36,014 nt of DNA from a virus. The notes beneath the pieces are model-generated. The model was not told the DNA's origin, searched no databases, and was given only the letters and a program-made list of their open reading frames with translations. Made by a program: the position numbers and the translations under genes. Location of the stretch: positions 1-36,014 of the IMG/VR virus record IMGVR_UViG_3300030099_002455. One strand, given 5' to 3'. Position 1 is the stretch's first letter; the number at the start of each line of letters is the position of its first letter. Of the stretch, positions 15,245 through 20,903 are shown piece after piece.

Positions 15245-16312
15245 CTAATCTTCATACGTCTCCAAAGTATCGATGGCGTCCGATAGGTTTTTCGGAGCGA
15301 GATGCGAGTACCTCAAGGTGGTTTGGATATTCCTGTGACCCGCTAAAGTTTTTGCCTCCACGAGACTCCGGCCCGATTGAATCAATCTGCTGATGAAGGT
15401 GTGGCGGCAGGTGTGGAACAGCGGAAGATCGTCGATTTCAAACTCCCGATCGCCGGAAGCCGACCACTTATCCTTGAAGTTCTGGACGAACCTATCGATC
15501 TGCTGGGATGAAAAGTTGAAGGGGATCGAATCAGAGGATTCACTCTTCCGAGTGAAGATCTCGAACACTCTCGTAGTCATCGGGATGGAACGAGTTACTC
15601 CCGCCTTGTTCTTTCCGGGATCGCCCAAAACGATATATCGGTTTTTGAAATCAATCTCATCCCACTGGATGGAGAGTAGTTCCCCCCGCCTCATTCCGGT
15701 ATCAATCAGGATCGTGAAGAAATCCGCAAGCGTGTGAAACTTATTCGACGAGGCAGCCCACTCACGCATGGAGGTGATTATCTGTTTTTCTTCGATGCGC
15801 GTGTACCACCTCAGACGACCGTCAGGTTCCTCTTCGAGCTTGACGGTGGGCTTCGATGAAATGATTTCATACCGCAGGGCGTAGTTCAAAATCTTTGAAA
15901 CGAGAGTCAGCTTGCGGTTGATGGTCGCCGGACTATTTTTCTCGCGGTTTCGGAGATGAATTTTATAGGTATCCAAATCAAACGCTTGGATATTTTTCAA
16001 CAGGGTGTCTTCACCGAAATACTTCACGACTTTCATCACGCGGTTGTAAGTGTGGTCGCTGGACTTTTGATACTTCCAATCATTCTCGTAAACAAAATCA
16101 GCCATCGCCCCGAAAGTTCTAGGCAACCCCTTCTTGTTACGAGACCCCAAACGCAAATCCTCCTCCTCAACTTCCTCCCCTTTCCGGATCGCACGCCAAG
16201 CCTTCAACTGAAACTCCTCGGCCTGCTCGAACGTAGGAAATTGTTTCCGGATCCTTCGATCTCCCTTGGAAACCGAAACCTGAAAACTTTTTCCGCGTGG
16301 TTTTATTGACAT
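15245..16312 (-). CDS. int: Tyrosine-type site-specific integrase
   Basis: This recombinase integrates phage DNA at a tRNA attB and, with help, excises it. The 355-residue protein has an N-terminal arm-binding-like part (FQVSVSKGDRRIRKQFPTFE), a SAM-like core-binding domain near residues 75-150, and a catalytic domain. Visible active-site residues are Arg in DTGMRRGELLSIQW, a Lys in the beta-hairpin GDPGKNKAGVTRSIP, HTCRHTFISRLIQSG (H-x-x-R), His in LAGHRNIQTTLRYSHL, and the nucleophile Tyr in the same motif. ATG 16312 has AAGGAG at 8-base spacing; the frame to 16378 lacks one. It lies upstream of the RNA polymerase, with attP between them, as in integrating marine podoviruses. Confidence 0.96.
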   Translation of the reverse strand: MSIKPRGKSFQVSVSKGDRRIRKQFPTFEQAEEFQLKAWRAIRKGEEVEEEDLRLGSRNKKGLPRTFGAMADFVYENDWKYQKSSDHTYNRVMKVVKYFGEDTLLKNIQAFDLDTYKIHLRNREKNSPATINRKLTLVSKILNYALRYEIISSKPTVKLEEEPDGRLRWYTRIEEKQIITSMREWAASSNKFHTLADFFTILIDTGMRRGELLSIQWDEIDFKNRYIVLGDPGKNKAGVTRSIPMTTRVFEIFTRKSESSDSIPFNFSSQQIDRFVQNFKDKWSASGDREFEIDDLPLFHTCRHTFISRLIQSGRSLVEAKTLAGHRNIQTTLRYSHLAPKNLSDAIDTLETYED

Positions 16313-16407
16313 AAAATTTTCTCCTTTGCAATCTCTGGAACAAATTTTTGTGGGACAACAAGCTCCCAACTTCTTCATGGACGAGGATGAGGAGGGTCCC
16401 AGCCCCT

Positions 16408-16437
16408 GCTATAACGCGCAGTCAGTCGGTGCGCCAA
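16408..16437 (-). promoter_or_regulatory. Candidate sigma70-type promoter for the integrase
   Basis: On the minus strand TTGGCG (16437-16432) is separated by 18 bases from TATAGC (16413-16408). Each box matches consensus at 4 of 6 positions. It lies in the 184-base gap before the integrase, about 95 bases upstream of its ATG, so host polymerase could express the integrase independently of the early transcript. A 6-bp perfect hairpin (GGCCGA/TCGGCC, about 16462-16484) precedes it without a T-run. Confidence 0.4.
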
Positions 16438-16496
16438 GTAAAAAGTGATGCGTGATTTCTTCCGGCCGAATGCGCATCCCTCGGCCTCAAAGGAGT

Positions 16497-16727
16497 CTAT
16501 TCGTCCTCCGGGGAATCATCGTCATCCCCAAAAGACAGGAAGCGAATGTCCTCGTCAGTATTGGACGATACTAGCAGTTTCAAATACTCGAACTCGTCGG
16601 CGGTGAGCATGGAATCCTTGGCGTCATCAAGAAGAAGCTCCCGGGCCCACTCCTTCGCGGCCTTGATCCTCCCGTCCTTGATGAGTTTCCGAATGATCGA
16701 CATTCGGTTCGTCCAGTTCATCGCCAT
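16497..16727 (-). CDS. Hypothetical early protein (76 aa)
   Basis: The protein starts MAMNWTNRMSIIRKLIKDGR, is helical with an N-terminal basic half, and ends with a strongly acidic tail (FLSFGDDDDSPEDE). The split charge and small size are typical of early phage proteins that bind host factors, but no family is recognised. It overlaps the end of the preceding ORF by 101 bases in another frame. It is the last small gene before the integrase and may be cotranscribed with the early block. Confidence 0.7.
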   Translation of the reverse strand: MAMNWTNRMSIIRKLIKDGRIKAAKEWARELLLDDAKDSMLTADEFEYLKLLVSSNTDEDIRFLSFGDDDDSPEDE

Positions 16728-16986
16728 GATTGTACTCTTTCTCGAAATCCACTACAACCCGGTGCTGATCATCGTCCCACTTGACGTGCGCCACCATGAT
16801 AACCTCCGAAGGTTTGGATATTCGATGACATCGCACCGTGTACTTCAAGATTCGGTTTCGGTGAACGGTCTGAATCAAGATATCCAGCTCCTGATTGAAC
16901 GCCTCATGTGGATCTTGAGGTTCCGAAACCCCAAAGGTCATGATCGGCTTGTTGCCACGCAGGACTGCAATGAAATAGGTATTCAC
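16627..16986 (-). CDS. Hypothetical early protein (119 aa)
   Basis: The frame starts at a GTG that overlaps the upstream stop as GTGA. The first 85 residues look like a compact alpha/beta protein (YFIAVLRGNKPIMTFGVSEP, then EVIMVAHVKWDDDQHRVVVD). The last 35 residues are low-complexity, rich in His, Glu and Gly, and coincide with the next gene in another frame, so they may be a shadow-constrained tail. I recognise no family. Confidence 0.65.
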   Translation of the reverse strand: MNTYFIAVLRGNKPIMTFGVSEPQDPHEAFNQELDILIQTVHRNRILKYTVRCHRISKPSEVIMVAHVKWDDDQHRVVVDFEKEYNHGDELDEPNVDHSETHQGREDQGREGVGPGASS

Positions 16987-17243
16987 AATCGGAACCTCTC
17001 GGGGTGTTTCTTCGGATACTCGCAGAGTTTTCCATCGACGTGAACGAGGATCGGCCTCAAAAACGGATTCGTACTCCCGAGTTTGTCGGTGTGGTTTTCA
17101 TATACATCTGTGAGTAGTCTCACCCTCAGTTCATGCGTCGGCAGTTGCTCAAGGAGCTGGATCGGGCATCCAAACATGAACGAGAAATCTCGAAGGGTTT
17201 CCATCTGTCTCAGATGGATGTACATCGGAGTGAATTCGCTCAT
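16983..17243 (-). CDS. Hypothetical early protein (86 aa)
   Basis: The protein begins MSEFTPMYIHLRQMETLRDF, has one hydrophobic-aromatic stretch (DFSFMFGCPIQLLEQL), and ends with basic residues (YPKKHPERFRL). Its ATG overlaps the stop of a 33-residue ORF upstream, and its stop overlaps the GTG of the next gene; such tight overlaps argue that it is translated. No homology is recognised and no membrane segment or enzyme motif is visible. Confidence 0.7.
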   Translation of the reverse strand: MSEFTPMYIHLRQMETLRDFSFMFGCPIQLLEQLPTHELRVRLLTDVYENHTDKLGSTNPFLRPILVHVDGKLCEYPKKHPERFRL

Positions 17244-17341
17244 GATTTACCCTTGTCCACGGCGGATACCCCGTACCCGTTCGTCGTGATTGATTCTGCG
17301 ATATCGCGGATGATCGTGATGATGGTGCGAATGATCTTCAT
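17240..17341 (-). CDS. Very small ORF (33 aa) bridging two early genes
   Basis: This ORF reads MKIIRTIITIIRDIAESITT followed by a short polar end. Its ATG overlaps the stop of the preceding gene as ATGA, and its TGA overlaps the ATG of the following gene in the same way. It therefore fills exactly what would otherwise be a 95-base gap, and AGGTGA lies just upstream of its ATG. The isoleucine-rich first half could form an amphipathic or short membrane helix. Translation is suggested by context only. Confidence 0.5.
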   Translation of the reverse strand: MKIIRTIITIIRDIAESITTNGYGVSAVDKGKS

Positions 17342-17964
17342 GCTTCACCTGCTTTATTCATTGAATAGCCGCCGACCACTTCGACCATGGCATCCAGTTT
17401 GTGCGAGACGGTCCGATCTTTTTTATTCCCACCGATCGAGGGGTGGAATGTGAATCGCACGATACTAGAGAACCCGTCATGGATCGTATCGACTGGCAGG
17501 AGGTTGGTTCCGTTGATGATCACATCTCCGGGTCGGATATCTTTGGCGTACTTGTAGGTCTTGTCACCCAATGTGATGACCCGGTCCCGATTCGCTTGAA
17601 AGATGATTTCCACGAACTCGTGTTCCAGCCGGATTTTTATATCGGCCCGCTTGAGAGCTTTCTTCACGGTTCCCTGGGACACGCCGTACTCTTTGGATAG
17701 ATCCCAGAGGCCGATGCCGTTGGAATACTTTTCGGCAATCTCCTCCTCTTTACCCAGTAGCTTAGTTACCCGGTATCGGCGGGCTTGGCTGTCAATGATC
17801 CTCTGGATAGGTCCGGGAACGAATCCGTCACCCTTGCCCGCGATGCGGTCCAGAATCCAGATCAACTGGTGGTCCGGTATTTTTTCCCGGCAGTCATCGG
17901 ACCGATTCCGTTCGGATGCTTCGGCAGCAATGGCCTTGATGGTTTTCAGTGTTAGGTCTTTCAT
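17338..17964 (-). CDS. HTH-containing early protein sharing a segment with DNA polymerase
   Basis: The 208-residue protein can be read in three parts. Residues 1-75 are helical and charged. Residues about 80-110 form a resolvase-like helix-turn-helix (GLWDLSKEYGVSQGTVKKAL). Residues from about 112 begin LEHEFVEIIFQ, encoded by DNA 33/34 identical to the DNA polymerase gene. A beta-rich part follows (YAKDIRPGDVIINGTNLLPV, then TVSHKLDAMVEVV) that loosely recalls Hint/intein-like domains; that resemblance is weak. ATG 17964 has CGGAG upstream and follows a leader shared with the neighbouring genes; the frame to 18015 runs through that leader and is rejected. DNA binding is likely; its target is unknown. 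Confidence 0.75.
   Translation of the reverse strand: MKDLTLKTIKAIAAEASERNRSDDCREKIPDHQLIWILDRIAGKGDGFVPGPIQRIIDSQARRYRVTKLLGKEEEIAEKYSNGIGLWDLSKEYGVSQGTVKKALKRADIKIRLEHEFVEIIFQANRDRVITLGDKTYKYAKDIRPGDVIINGTNLLPVDTIHDGFSSIVRFTFHPSIGGNKKDRTVSHKLDAMVEVVGGYSMNKAGEA
17596..17629 (-). repeat. 34-bp dispersed repeat, early-gene copy
   Basis: This is the partner of 8939-8972, with 33 of 34 identities, same strand and same reading frame. The one difference changes Ala to Val. Flanking bases diverge quickly on both sides, which suggests capture of a small polymerase-gene fragment or gene conversion rather than an old domain duplication. Confidence 0.95.
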
Positions 17965-17995
17965 GGTGTTTCTCCGTTGATTGTTTGGGAAGGGT
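17965..17995 (-). repeat. Early-gene leader repeat, copy 5
   Basis: Minus strand CCCTTCCCAAACAATCAA then CGGAGAAACACC and the ATG. It is the most diverged copy of the leader found before the four upstream genes and most like copy 4; it contains the ribosome site of the HTH protein. Confidence 0.6.
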
Positions 17996-18451
17996 TCAGA
18001 CCTTGAGGGCTTCAATCAATTCAGCATCGGACATATTCTTGATCCAGTCCGCTACCGGGTCGAGTTCCTCACCGATTGCCAGAAGCGTACTCGTGTCGAT
18101 ATCGGGGGAGTGTTTCAGGATGGCAGACAGGATGTCATTCCCGCTCGGGCGGGATTCGATGCCCTCGATGTAGGCGTTGATCTCTCGCCACAGTTCACGC
18201 TTTGCAACGTGTCCGTGGCTGAATACGTTACGCTCCCCGCCGCCTCTCGTCATCTGACACAGGTTCCAGCCGCCGTATGCCCCGGAAAGGGTATAGGTTC
18301 CGGCGTTGACGACGGCCCGATTGCGGCCTTCTCTCGTCTCTCGTGCAATCGTCCCATCATCGTTTAGTTTGTACGGTTCCTCCGCGTGACCGGTGATGCG
18401 GTTCAAGTATGCGATTCGTCGCCTCAAGTCTGCTTTGGTGATGCGGTCCAT
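17996..18451 (-). CDS. Hypothetical early protein (151 aa)
   Basis: The first 95 residues follow a pattern I have seen in hypothetical phage proteins: an N-terminal helix (LRRRIAYLNRITGHAEEPYK), then NAGTYTLSGAYGGWNLCQMT, then VAKRELWREINAYIEGIESR. This suggests a small alpha/beta domain. The last 50 residues (ILKHSPDIDTSTLLAIGEEL...) are acidic and helical. AAAGGAG lies 7 bases before ATG 18451, within a repeated leader. The function is unknown. Confidence 0.8.
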   Translation of the reverse strand: MDRITKADLRRRIAYLNRITGHAEEPYKLNDDGTIARETREGRNRAVVNAGTYTLSGAYGGWNLCQMTRGGGERNVFSHGHVAKRELWREINAYIEGIESRPSGNDILSAILKHSPDIDTSTLLAIGEELDPVADWIKNMSDAELIEALKV

Positions 18452-18500
18452 GGTGTTTCTCCTTTGAGTGTTTGGGAAGTGTGGGAACTGTTGGGAACGA
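18452..18500 (-). repeat. Early-gene leader repeat, copy 4
   Basis: Minus strand CACACTTCCCAAACACTCAA then AGGAGAAACACC directly before the ATG, preceded by a second TTCCC-containing unit. Shares CACACTTCCC and TCAAAGGA with copies 1 to 3. Confidence 0.8.
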
Positions 18501-19013
18501 TTAGACGCAATCCCAGTAAGTCTTTACGAATTCGCCATCTACGACGTGACCACAAGTCATGTTCCCGTGATGATTCGTATACACGGCATCGCCAGTGTAT
18601 CCCTCGGGCAATGCTTGCCCATTGTCGTCGAATGACACGAGCTCTCCATCATCGATTGCGTTCTGGATTGACTGAAGATCAGGCCAGACCCCCAGAGATG
18701 CGCCATCGTCTTCATGCGTTCCCAAATAGCAGTATGGTGGGACGTGGTGAGTTTGTAGGTGGTCGATAACATCGCTCTGGATCTCTTCGAGAATTTCGTG
18801 GGTGACGCGGGATGGCCATTCGTACTGCTCTGGGAGGGTGTCTCCGATAAACTCGAAAACGAAGCCCCGGGACCTCAGTTCGCCGTAGACTAGAAGAGTT
18901 CTTCTATGATCGACGTGCATCAATTCCCAGAGAAGCGCGCTGAGAGTTTCATTGATGAGAAGGGTGTTCTCGATGATGGGGCCAATGGAAAGCGTGGCCT
19001 TTTCGGTCTTCAT
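18501..19013 (-). CDS. Hypothetical early protein (170 aa)
   Basis: This acidic protein has an N-terminal helical part (TLLINETLSALLWELMHVDH) and a C-terminal part rich in Asp, Gly and His (YLGTHEDDGASLGVWPDLQS, then HGNMTCGHVVDGEFVKTYWD) that looks beta-rich. I know no function. AAAGGA precedes ATG 19013 in a conserved leader. Its composition resembles that of the next upstream protein, and both end with a Trp/Tyr- and Cys-containing segment. Confidence 0.8.
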   Translation of the reverse strand: MKTEKATLSIGPIIENTLLINETLSALLWELMHVDHRRTLLVYGELRSRGFVFEFIGDTLPEQYEWPSRVTHEILEEIQSDVIDHLQTHHVPPYCYLGTHEDDGASLGVWPDLQSIQNAIDDGELVSFDDNGQALPEGYTGDAVYTNHHGNMTCGHVVDGEFVKTYWDCV

Positions 19014-19056
19014 TGTGTTATCCTTTGAGCTATCGGGAAGTGTGGGAAGTGTGGGG
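19014..19056 (-). repeat. Early-gene leader repeat, copy 3
   Basis: Minus strand contains CACACTTCCC twice in tandem, then GATAGCTCAAAGGATAACAC and the ATG. The core is shared with the leaders ending at 19707 and 19923. Confidence 0.9.
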
Positions 19057-19059
19057 GAT

Positions 19060-19707
19060 TCAATAATCCGCGTTACATTCTGGGTGACAGACCACCGCCT
19101 GCCCTGTCGCCTTTAGTGTAGTGTGGAATGCTCCGTCGATCCATTCGCCGCCGTCGATGTGGTCCTCCAAATGACATGTCGGATTCGGATCCCATCCGGA
19201 ACGGAATTCACCCGCCTCATCGACGCATTCACCATCTTGATCGACCACATGCCATCCGATCATCCAGTCGAGGAAACCGATCTCCGCCAGATTGTCCGCC
19301 TTGAAGGCGACGCATCCGCCATAGTTGCCCCTCGCGTCTCCTCCTCGGTGAAGACAGACGACGACGTAAACATCATCCCTGTAGTACCATTCGTCCATCT
19401 CCCCATCTCGGGTGTAGATGGAGAATGTGAAGATAGAGGAGAAGTCCTGCTCATGGTTGTACACGTTCTCACGGCAAGCATGGACGTATTCATCGTCTTC
19501 AATGGCGTTGATCGCATCAAGCACATCTTGCTCATGATCCCATCCGTGGAATCCCTCGTCCCAAGATGGGACGCATTCGGGAAGATCCAGATCGACGGAT
19601 TCTCCGAGCAGGGAGTGTAGCCACACTTCCGTGTTGATGCTCGCGTCGCTCATCCATTCGCTACCATTCTCGGGGGTGAGAATCATGGGTTCGGTTTGGT
19701 TTCTCAT
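19060..19707 (-). CDS. Hypothetical early protein (215 aa), acidic, Cys/His/Trp-rich
   Basis: The protein is strongly acidic and unusually rich in Trp, Cys and His. Its central part, FTFSIYTRDGEMDEWYYRDD then VYVVVCLHRGGDARGNYGGC, matches a pattern I recognise from hypothetical proteins of many phages; Cys and His are spread through the C-terminal half (CHLEDHIDGG, VCHPECNADY), so metal binding is possible. No enzymatic role is established. GAGGAG precedes ATG 19707 within the repeated leader. Confidence 0.8.
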   Translation of the reverse strand: MRNQTEPMILTPENGSEWMSDASINTEVWLHSLLGESVDLDLPECVPSWDEGFHGWDHEQDVLDAINAIEDDEYVHACRENVYNHEQDFSSIFTFSIYTRDGEMDEWYYRDDVYVVVCLHRGGDARGNYGGCVAFKADNLAEIGFLDWMIGWHVVDQDGECVDEAGEFRSGWDPNPTCHLEDHIDGGEWIDGAFHTTLKATGQAVVCHPECNADY

Positions 19708-19748
19708 CGTGTTCTCCTCTGAACTATCGGGAAGTGTGGGGAAGTGTC
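19708..19748 (-). repeat. Early-gene leader repeat, copy 2
   Basis: Minus strand ACACTTCCC and CACACTTCCC in near tandem, then GATAGTTCAGAGGAGAACAC and the ATG. It overlaps the stop of the 58-residue gene by two bases. Confidence 0.9.
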
Positions 19749-19923
19749 AATGGCCGAGCCAAGTGAGTAGAACGCCGGGGCCGTGCGGGTCGTCTCCGAG
19801 TTTCTTGCAGTCCGCCATGAACTCATCCAATGCGATTGTGAGATCATCAAATCCGTGTCGATCCAGTTCGGAGAGGATCTCGACGATGCTCGGTCGATGC
19901 TCGCGGGCGTCTTCGTAATTCAT
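19747..19923 (-). CDS. First early gene, hypothetical protein (58 aa)
   Basis: The ORF begins MNYEDAREHRPSIVEILSEL and ends HGPGVLLTWLGH, a small helical protein with mixed charge. AAAGGA lies 7 bases before ATG 19923, inside the repeated leader, and a sigma70-like promoter lies about 55 bases upstream, so this is the first gene of the early transcript. Its size and place fit host-takeover proteins of T7-like phages, but no family is recognised. Confidence 0.75.
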   Translation of the reverse strand: MNYEDAREHRPSIVEILSELDRHGFDDLTIALDEFMADCKKLGDDPHGPGVLLTWLGH

Positions 19924-19965
19924 GGGGTGTCCTTTGATCTATCGGGAAGTGTGGGCGGGAAGATG
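19924..19965 (-). repeat. Early-gene leader repeat, copy 1
   Basis: Minus strand CTTCCCGCCCACACTTCCC, then GATAGATCAAAGGACACCCC and the ATG. It is the first of five related leaders and would lie at the 5' end of the early mRNA. Confidence 0.9.
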
Positions 19966-19976
19966 CCCATGTCCTA

Positions 19977-20005
19977 ACAGTAACTACATCGGTCGGTGGT
20001 GTCAA
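19977..20005 (-). promoter_or_regulatory. Candidate early promoter (host sigma70 type)
   Basis: Minus strand TTGACA (20005-20000, perfect -35) is followed after 17 bases by TACTGT (19982-19977), a 3 of 6 match to TATAAT with the key T, A and final T. It is placed just before the first early gene and just after the last late-region structures, as expected for host-polymerase-driven early transcription. Confidence 0.6.
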
Positions 20006-20030
20006 GTCTCTGAAGGGAAATTCGGGAAGA

Positions 20031-20065
20031 ATGCAAAAAAACACCCCGACCGAACCACGGCAGTC
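20031..20065 (-). terminator. Possible terminator at the late/early boundary
   Basis: On the minus strand CACGG-ACTG-CCGTG forms a hairpin, followed by GTTCGGTCGGGGTG and a run of seven T (20037-20031). The T-run is about 14 bases from the hairpin, further than in a standard intrinsic terminator. Its place just before the early promoter nevertheless suits the end of the late transcript. Confidence 0.4.
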
Positions 20066-20081
20066 CGTGAAAATTTTCACG
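20066..20081. promoter_or_regulatory. 16-bp perfect palindrome, candidate operator
   Basis: CGTGAAAATTTTCACG is its own reverse complement. It lies about 60 bases upstream of the -35 box of the early promoter. Such a site could bind a dimeric regulator; its outer CGTG also overlaps the neighbouring hairpin, so it may instead be part of the terminator structure. Confidence 0.5.
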
Positions 20082-20276
20082 AATGACATGGTCGCCGGTC
20101 CCCATCTTAGAGGGATTCCAGATCCCCCCTCGATGCTACTGGTGAAGTCTCCGGGGGCCCGGTGTGTCTCGGAATGTGCCCGCTCGGATCTTATTGACAA
20201 TCCGATGTCATTAGGGGGCCCCCACGGGGGCAACTGTGCGATTTGCGTTCTTGTGTTGGGCTGTCAGATTTTTTGG
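20082..20276. other. Non-coding gap with G/C-rich inverted repeats
   Basis: I find no credible gene here; the open frames crossing it lack ribosome sites. It contains GGGGGCCC twice (about 20152 and 20214), the hairpin GCCCC-CGTG-GGGGC on the minus strand near 20216-20231, and CGGAT...ATCCG around 20185-20204. It separates the last late-region ORF from the early promoter. Confidence 0.6.
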
Positions 20277-20537
20277 TCAAACATTCTGGGTCCCCAAAGG
20301 ACTCACAGAAACGACCACGGCCTTTGGAATCGCACAGACACTACCACAGACCTTATCTTCTTCATCCACTGAGATGGACCCGATCATGACGATGTATTCA
20401 TCATTGTCTTCAATGATCCATCCCAGAGTTTGAATAGGAGAGGGCTCATATTCAAGAGCCTCCTCGATGGACATCCAAGCCCCATCAAATGACGTAATGT
20501 CATTCCATGTGACTAGCACGGGCTTTTTGATATCCAC
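20277..20537 (-). CDS. Hypothetical protein (86 aa)
   Basis: The small acidic protein has ITSFDGAWMSIEEALEYEPS, then TLGWIIEDNDEYIVMIGSIS, then a hydrophobic end. It looks like a short alpha/beta protein; similar W(I/M)..(E/D)EAL and LGW(I/V)(I/V)ED patterns occur in small phage and bacterial proteins without assigned function. Translation starts at GTG 20537 with AGAGGTG 5 bases upstream. It is the last gene of the late-side block before the non-coding gap. Confidence 0.75.
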   Translation of the reverse strand: MDIKKPVLVTWNDITSFDGAWMSIEEALEYEPSPIQTLGWIIEDNDEYIVMIGSISVDEEDKVCGSVCAIPKAVVVSVSPLGTQNV

Positions 20538-20551
20538 GGTGTCACCTCTTA

Positions 20552-20740
20552 TCAGTAAGGGAGCATCCTCTTCTCTTCTTTCTTCTGAATTGCAAGGCTC
20601 CTCTTGGACCTACGCTTCTTGGCCTTTCGCTTCTTACCGCGAATTTCTGAGGCAGTCTTAGGGGCGGACTGGGAGCTTCCACCACCACCGCCACCGGACA
20701 GGTTTCCTGCACTCGGGGGGTTACTTGGTCTACGAGGCAT
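20552..20740 (-). CDS. Small basic low-complexity protein (62 aa)
   Basis: After an N-terminal Pro/Gly/Ser-rich part with six consecutive glycines (NLSGGGGGGSS), the protein becomes strongly basic (IRGKKRKAKKRRSKRSLAIQ). ATG 20740 has AAAGGA 7 bases upstream. It may bind nucleic acid, like the basic proteins between the terminase genes, but no family is recognised. Confidence 0.7.
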   Translation of the reverse strand: MPRRPSNPPSAGNLSGGGGGGSSQSAPKTASEIRGKKRKAKKRRSKRSLAIQKKEEKRMLPY

Positions 20741-20780
20741 ATATCAATCCTTTCTTCTGTTTATTAGAACGGTTCTAAAC

Positions 20781-20903
20781 TTAGTCCGAAACGGTCCTGT
20801 ATGGGTTGTTTGAACACTGATCACAGTCACCCGGATCCCCGCAACACTCCCAATCCTCGGAGGGTTCAGGGTCTACATGGTCTACATAATTAATATCTTC
20901 CAT
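20781..20903 (-). CDS. Very small Cys-rich acidic ORF (40 aa)
   Basis: The ORF starts MEDINYVDHVDPEPSEDWEC and contains four Cys in ECCGDPGDCDQCSNN, with spacing that could hold a metal ion. GAGA lies 6 bases upstream of ATG 20903. It fits into a stretch otherwise without genes. The composition (acidic N-terminus, clustered Cys) is not what chance ORFs usually give, but evidence for translation is modest. Confidence 0.5.
   Translation of the reverse strand: MEDINYVDHVDPEPSEDWECCGDPGDCDQCSNNPYRTVSD

Noticed and set aside
15061-15255. 64-residue minus-strand ORF between integrase and RNA polymerase.
   Set aside because: It runs through the attP region, overlaps the integrase end, and has no family pattern.
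16462-16484. Hairpin GGCCGA/TCGGCC after the last early gene as a terminator.
   Set aside because: The stem is perfect but no T-run follows; it could be an RNA-processing site or nothing.
20192-20222. TTGACA on the plus strand as a possible divergent promoter.
   Set aside because: No -10 box follows at 15-19 bases and there is no plus-strand gene to drive.
19847-20233. 128-residue minus-strand ORF over the early promoter region.
   Set aside because: It crosses the promoter, palindrome and T-run, is Pro/Arg-rich like a random frame, has no ribosome site, and overlaps the better-supported 58-residue gene.
20031-20372. Plus-strand ORF over the non-coding gap.
   Set aside because: It lies opposite the control region and the 86-residue gene, with no ribosome site or family pattern; all other plus-strand frames are likewise opposite strong minus-strand genes.
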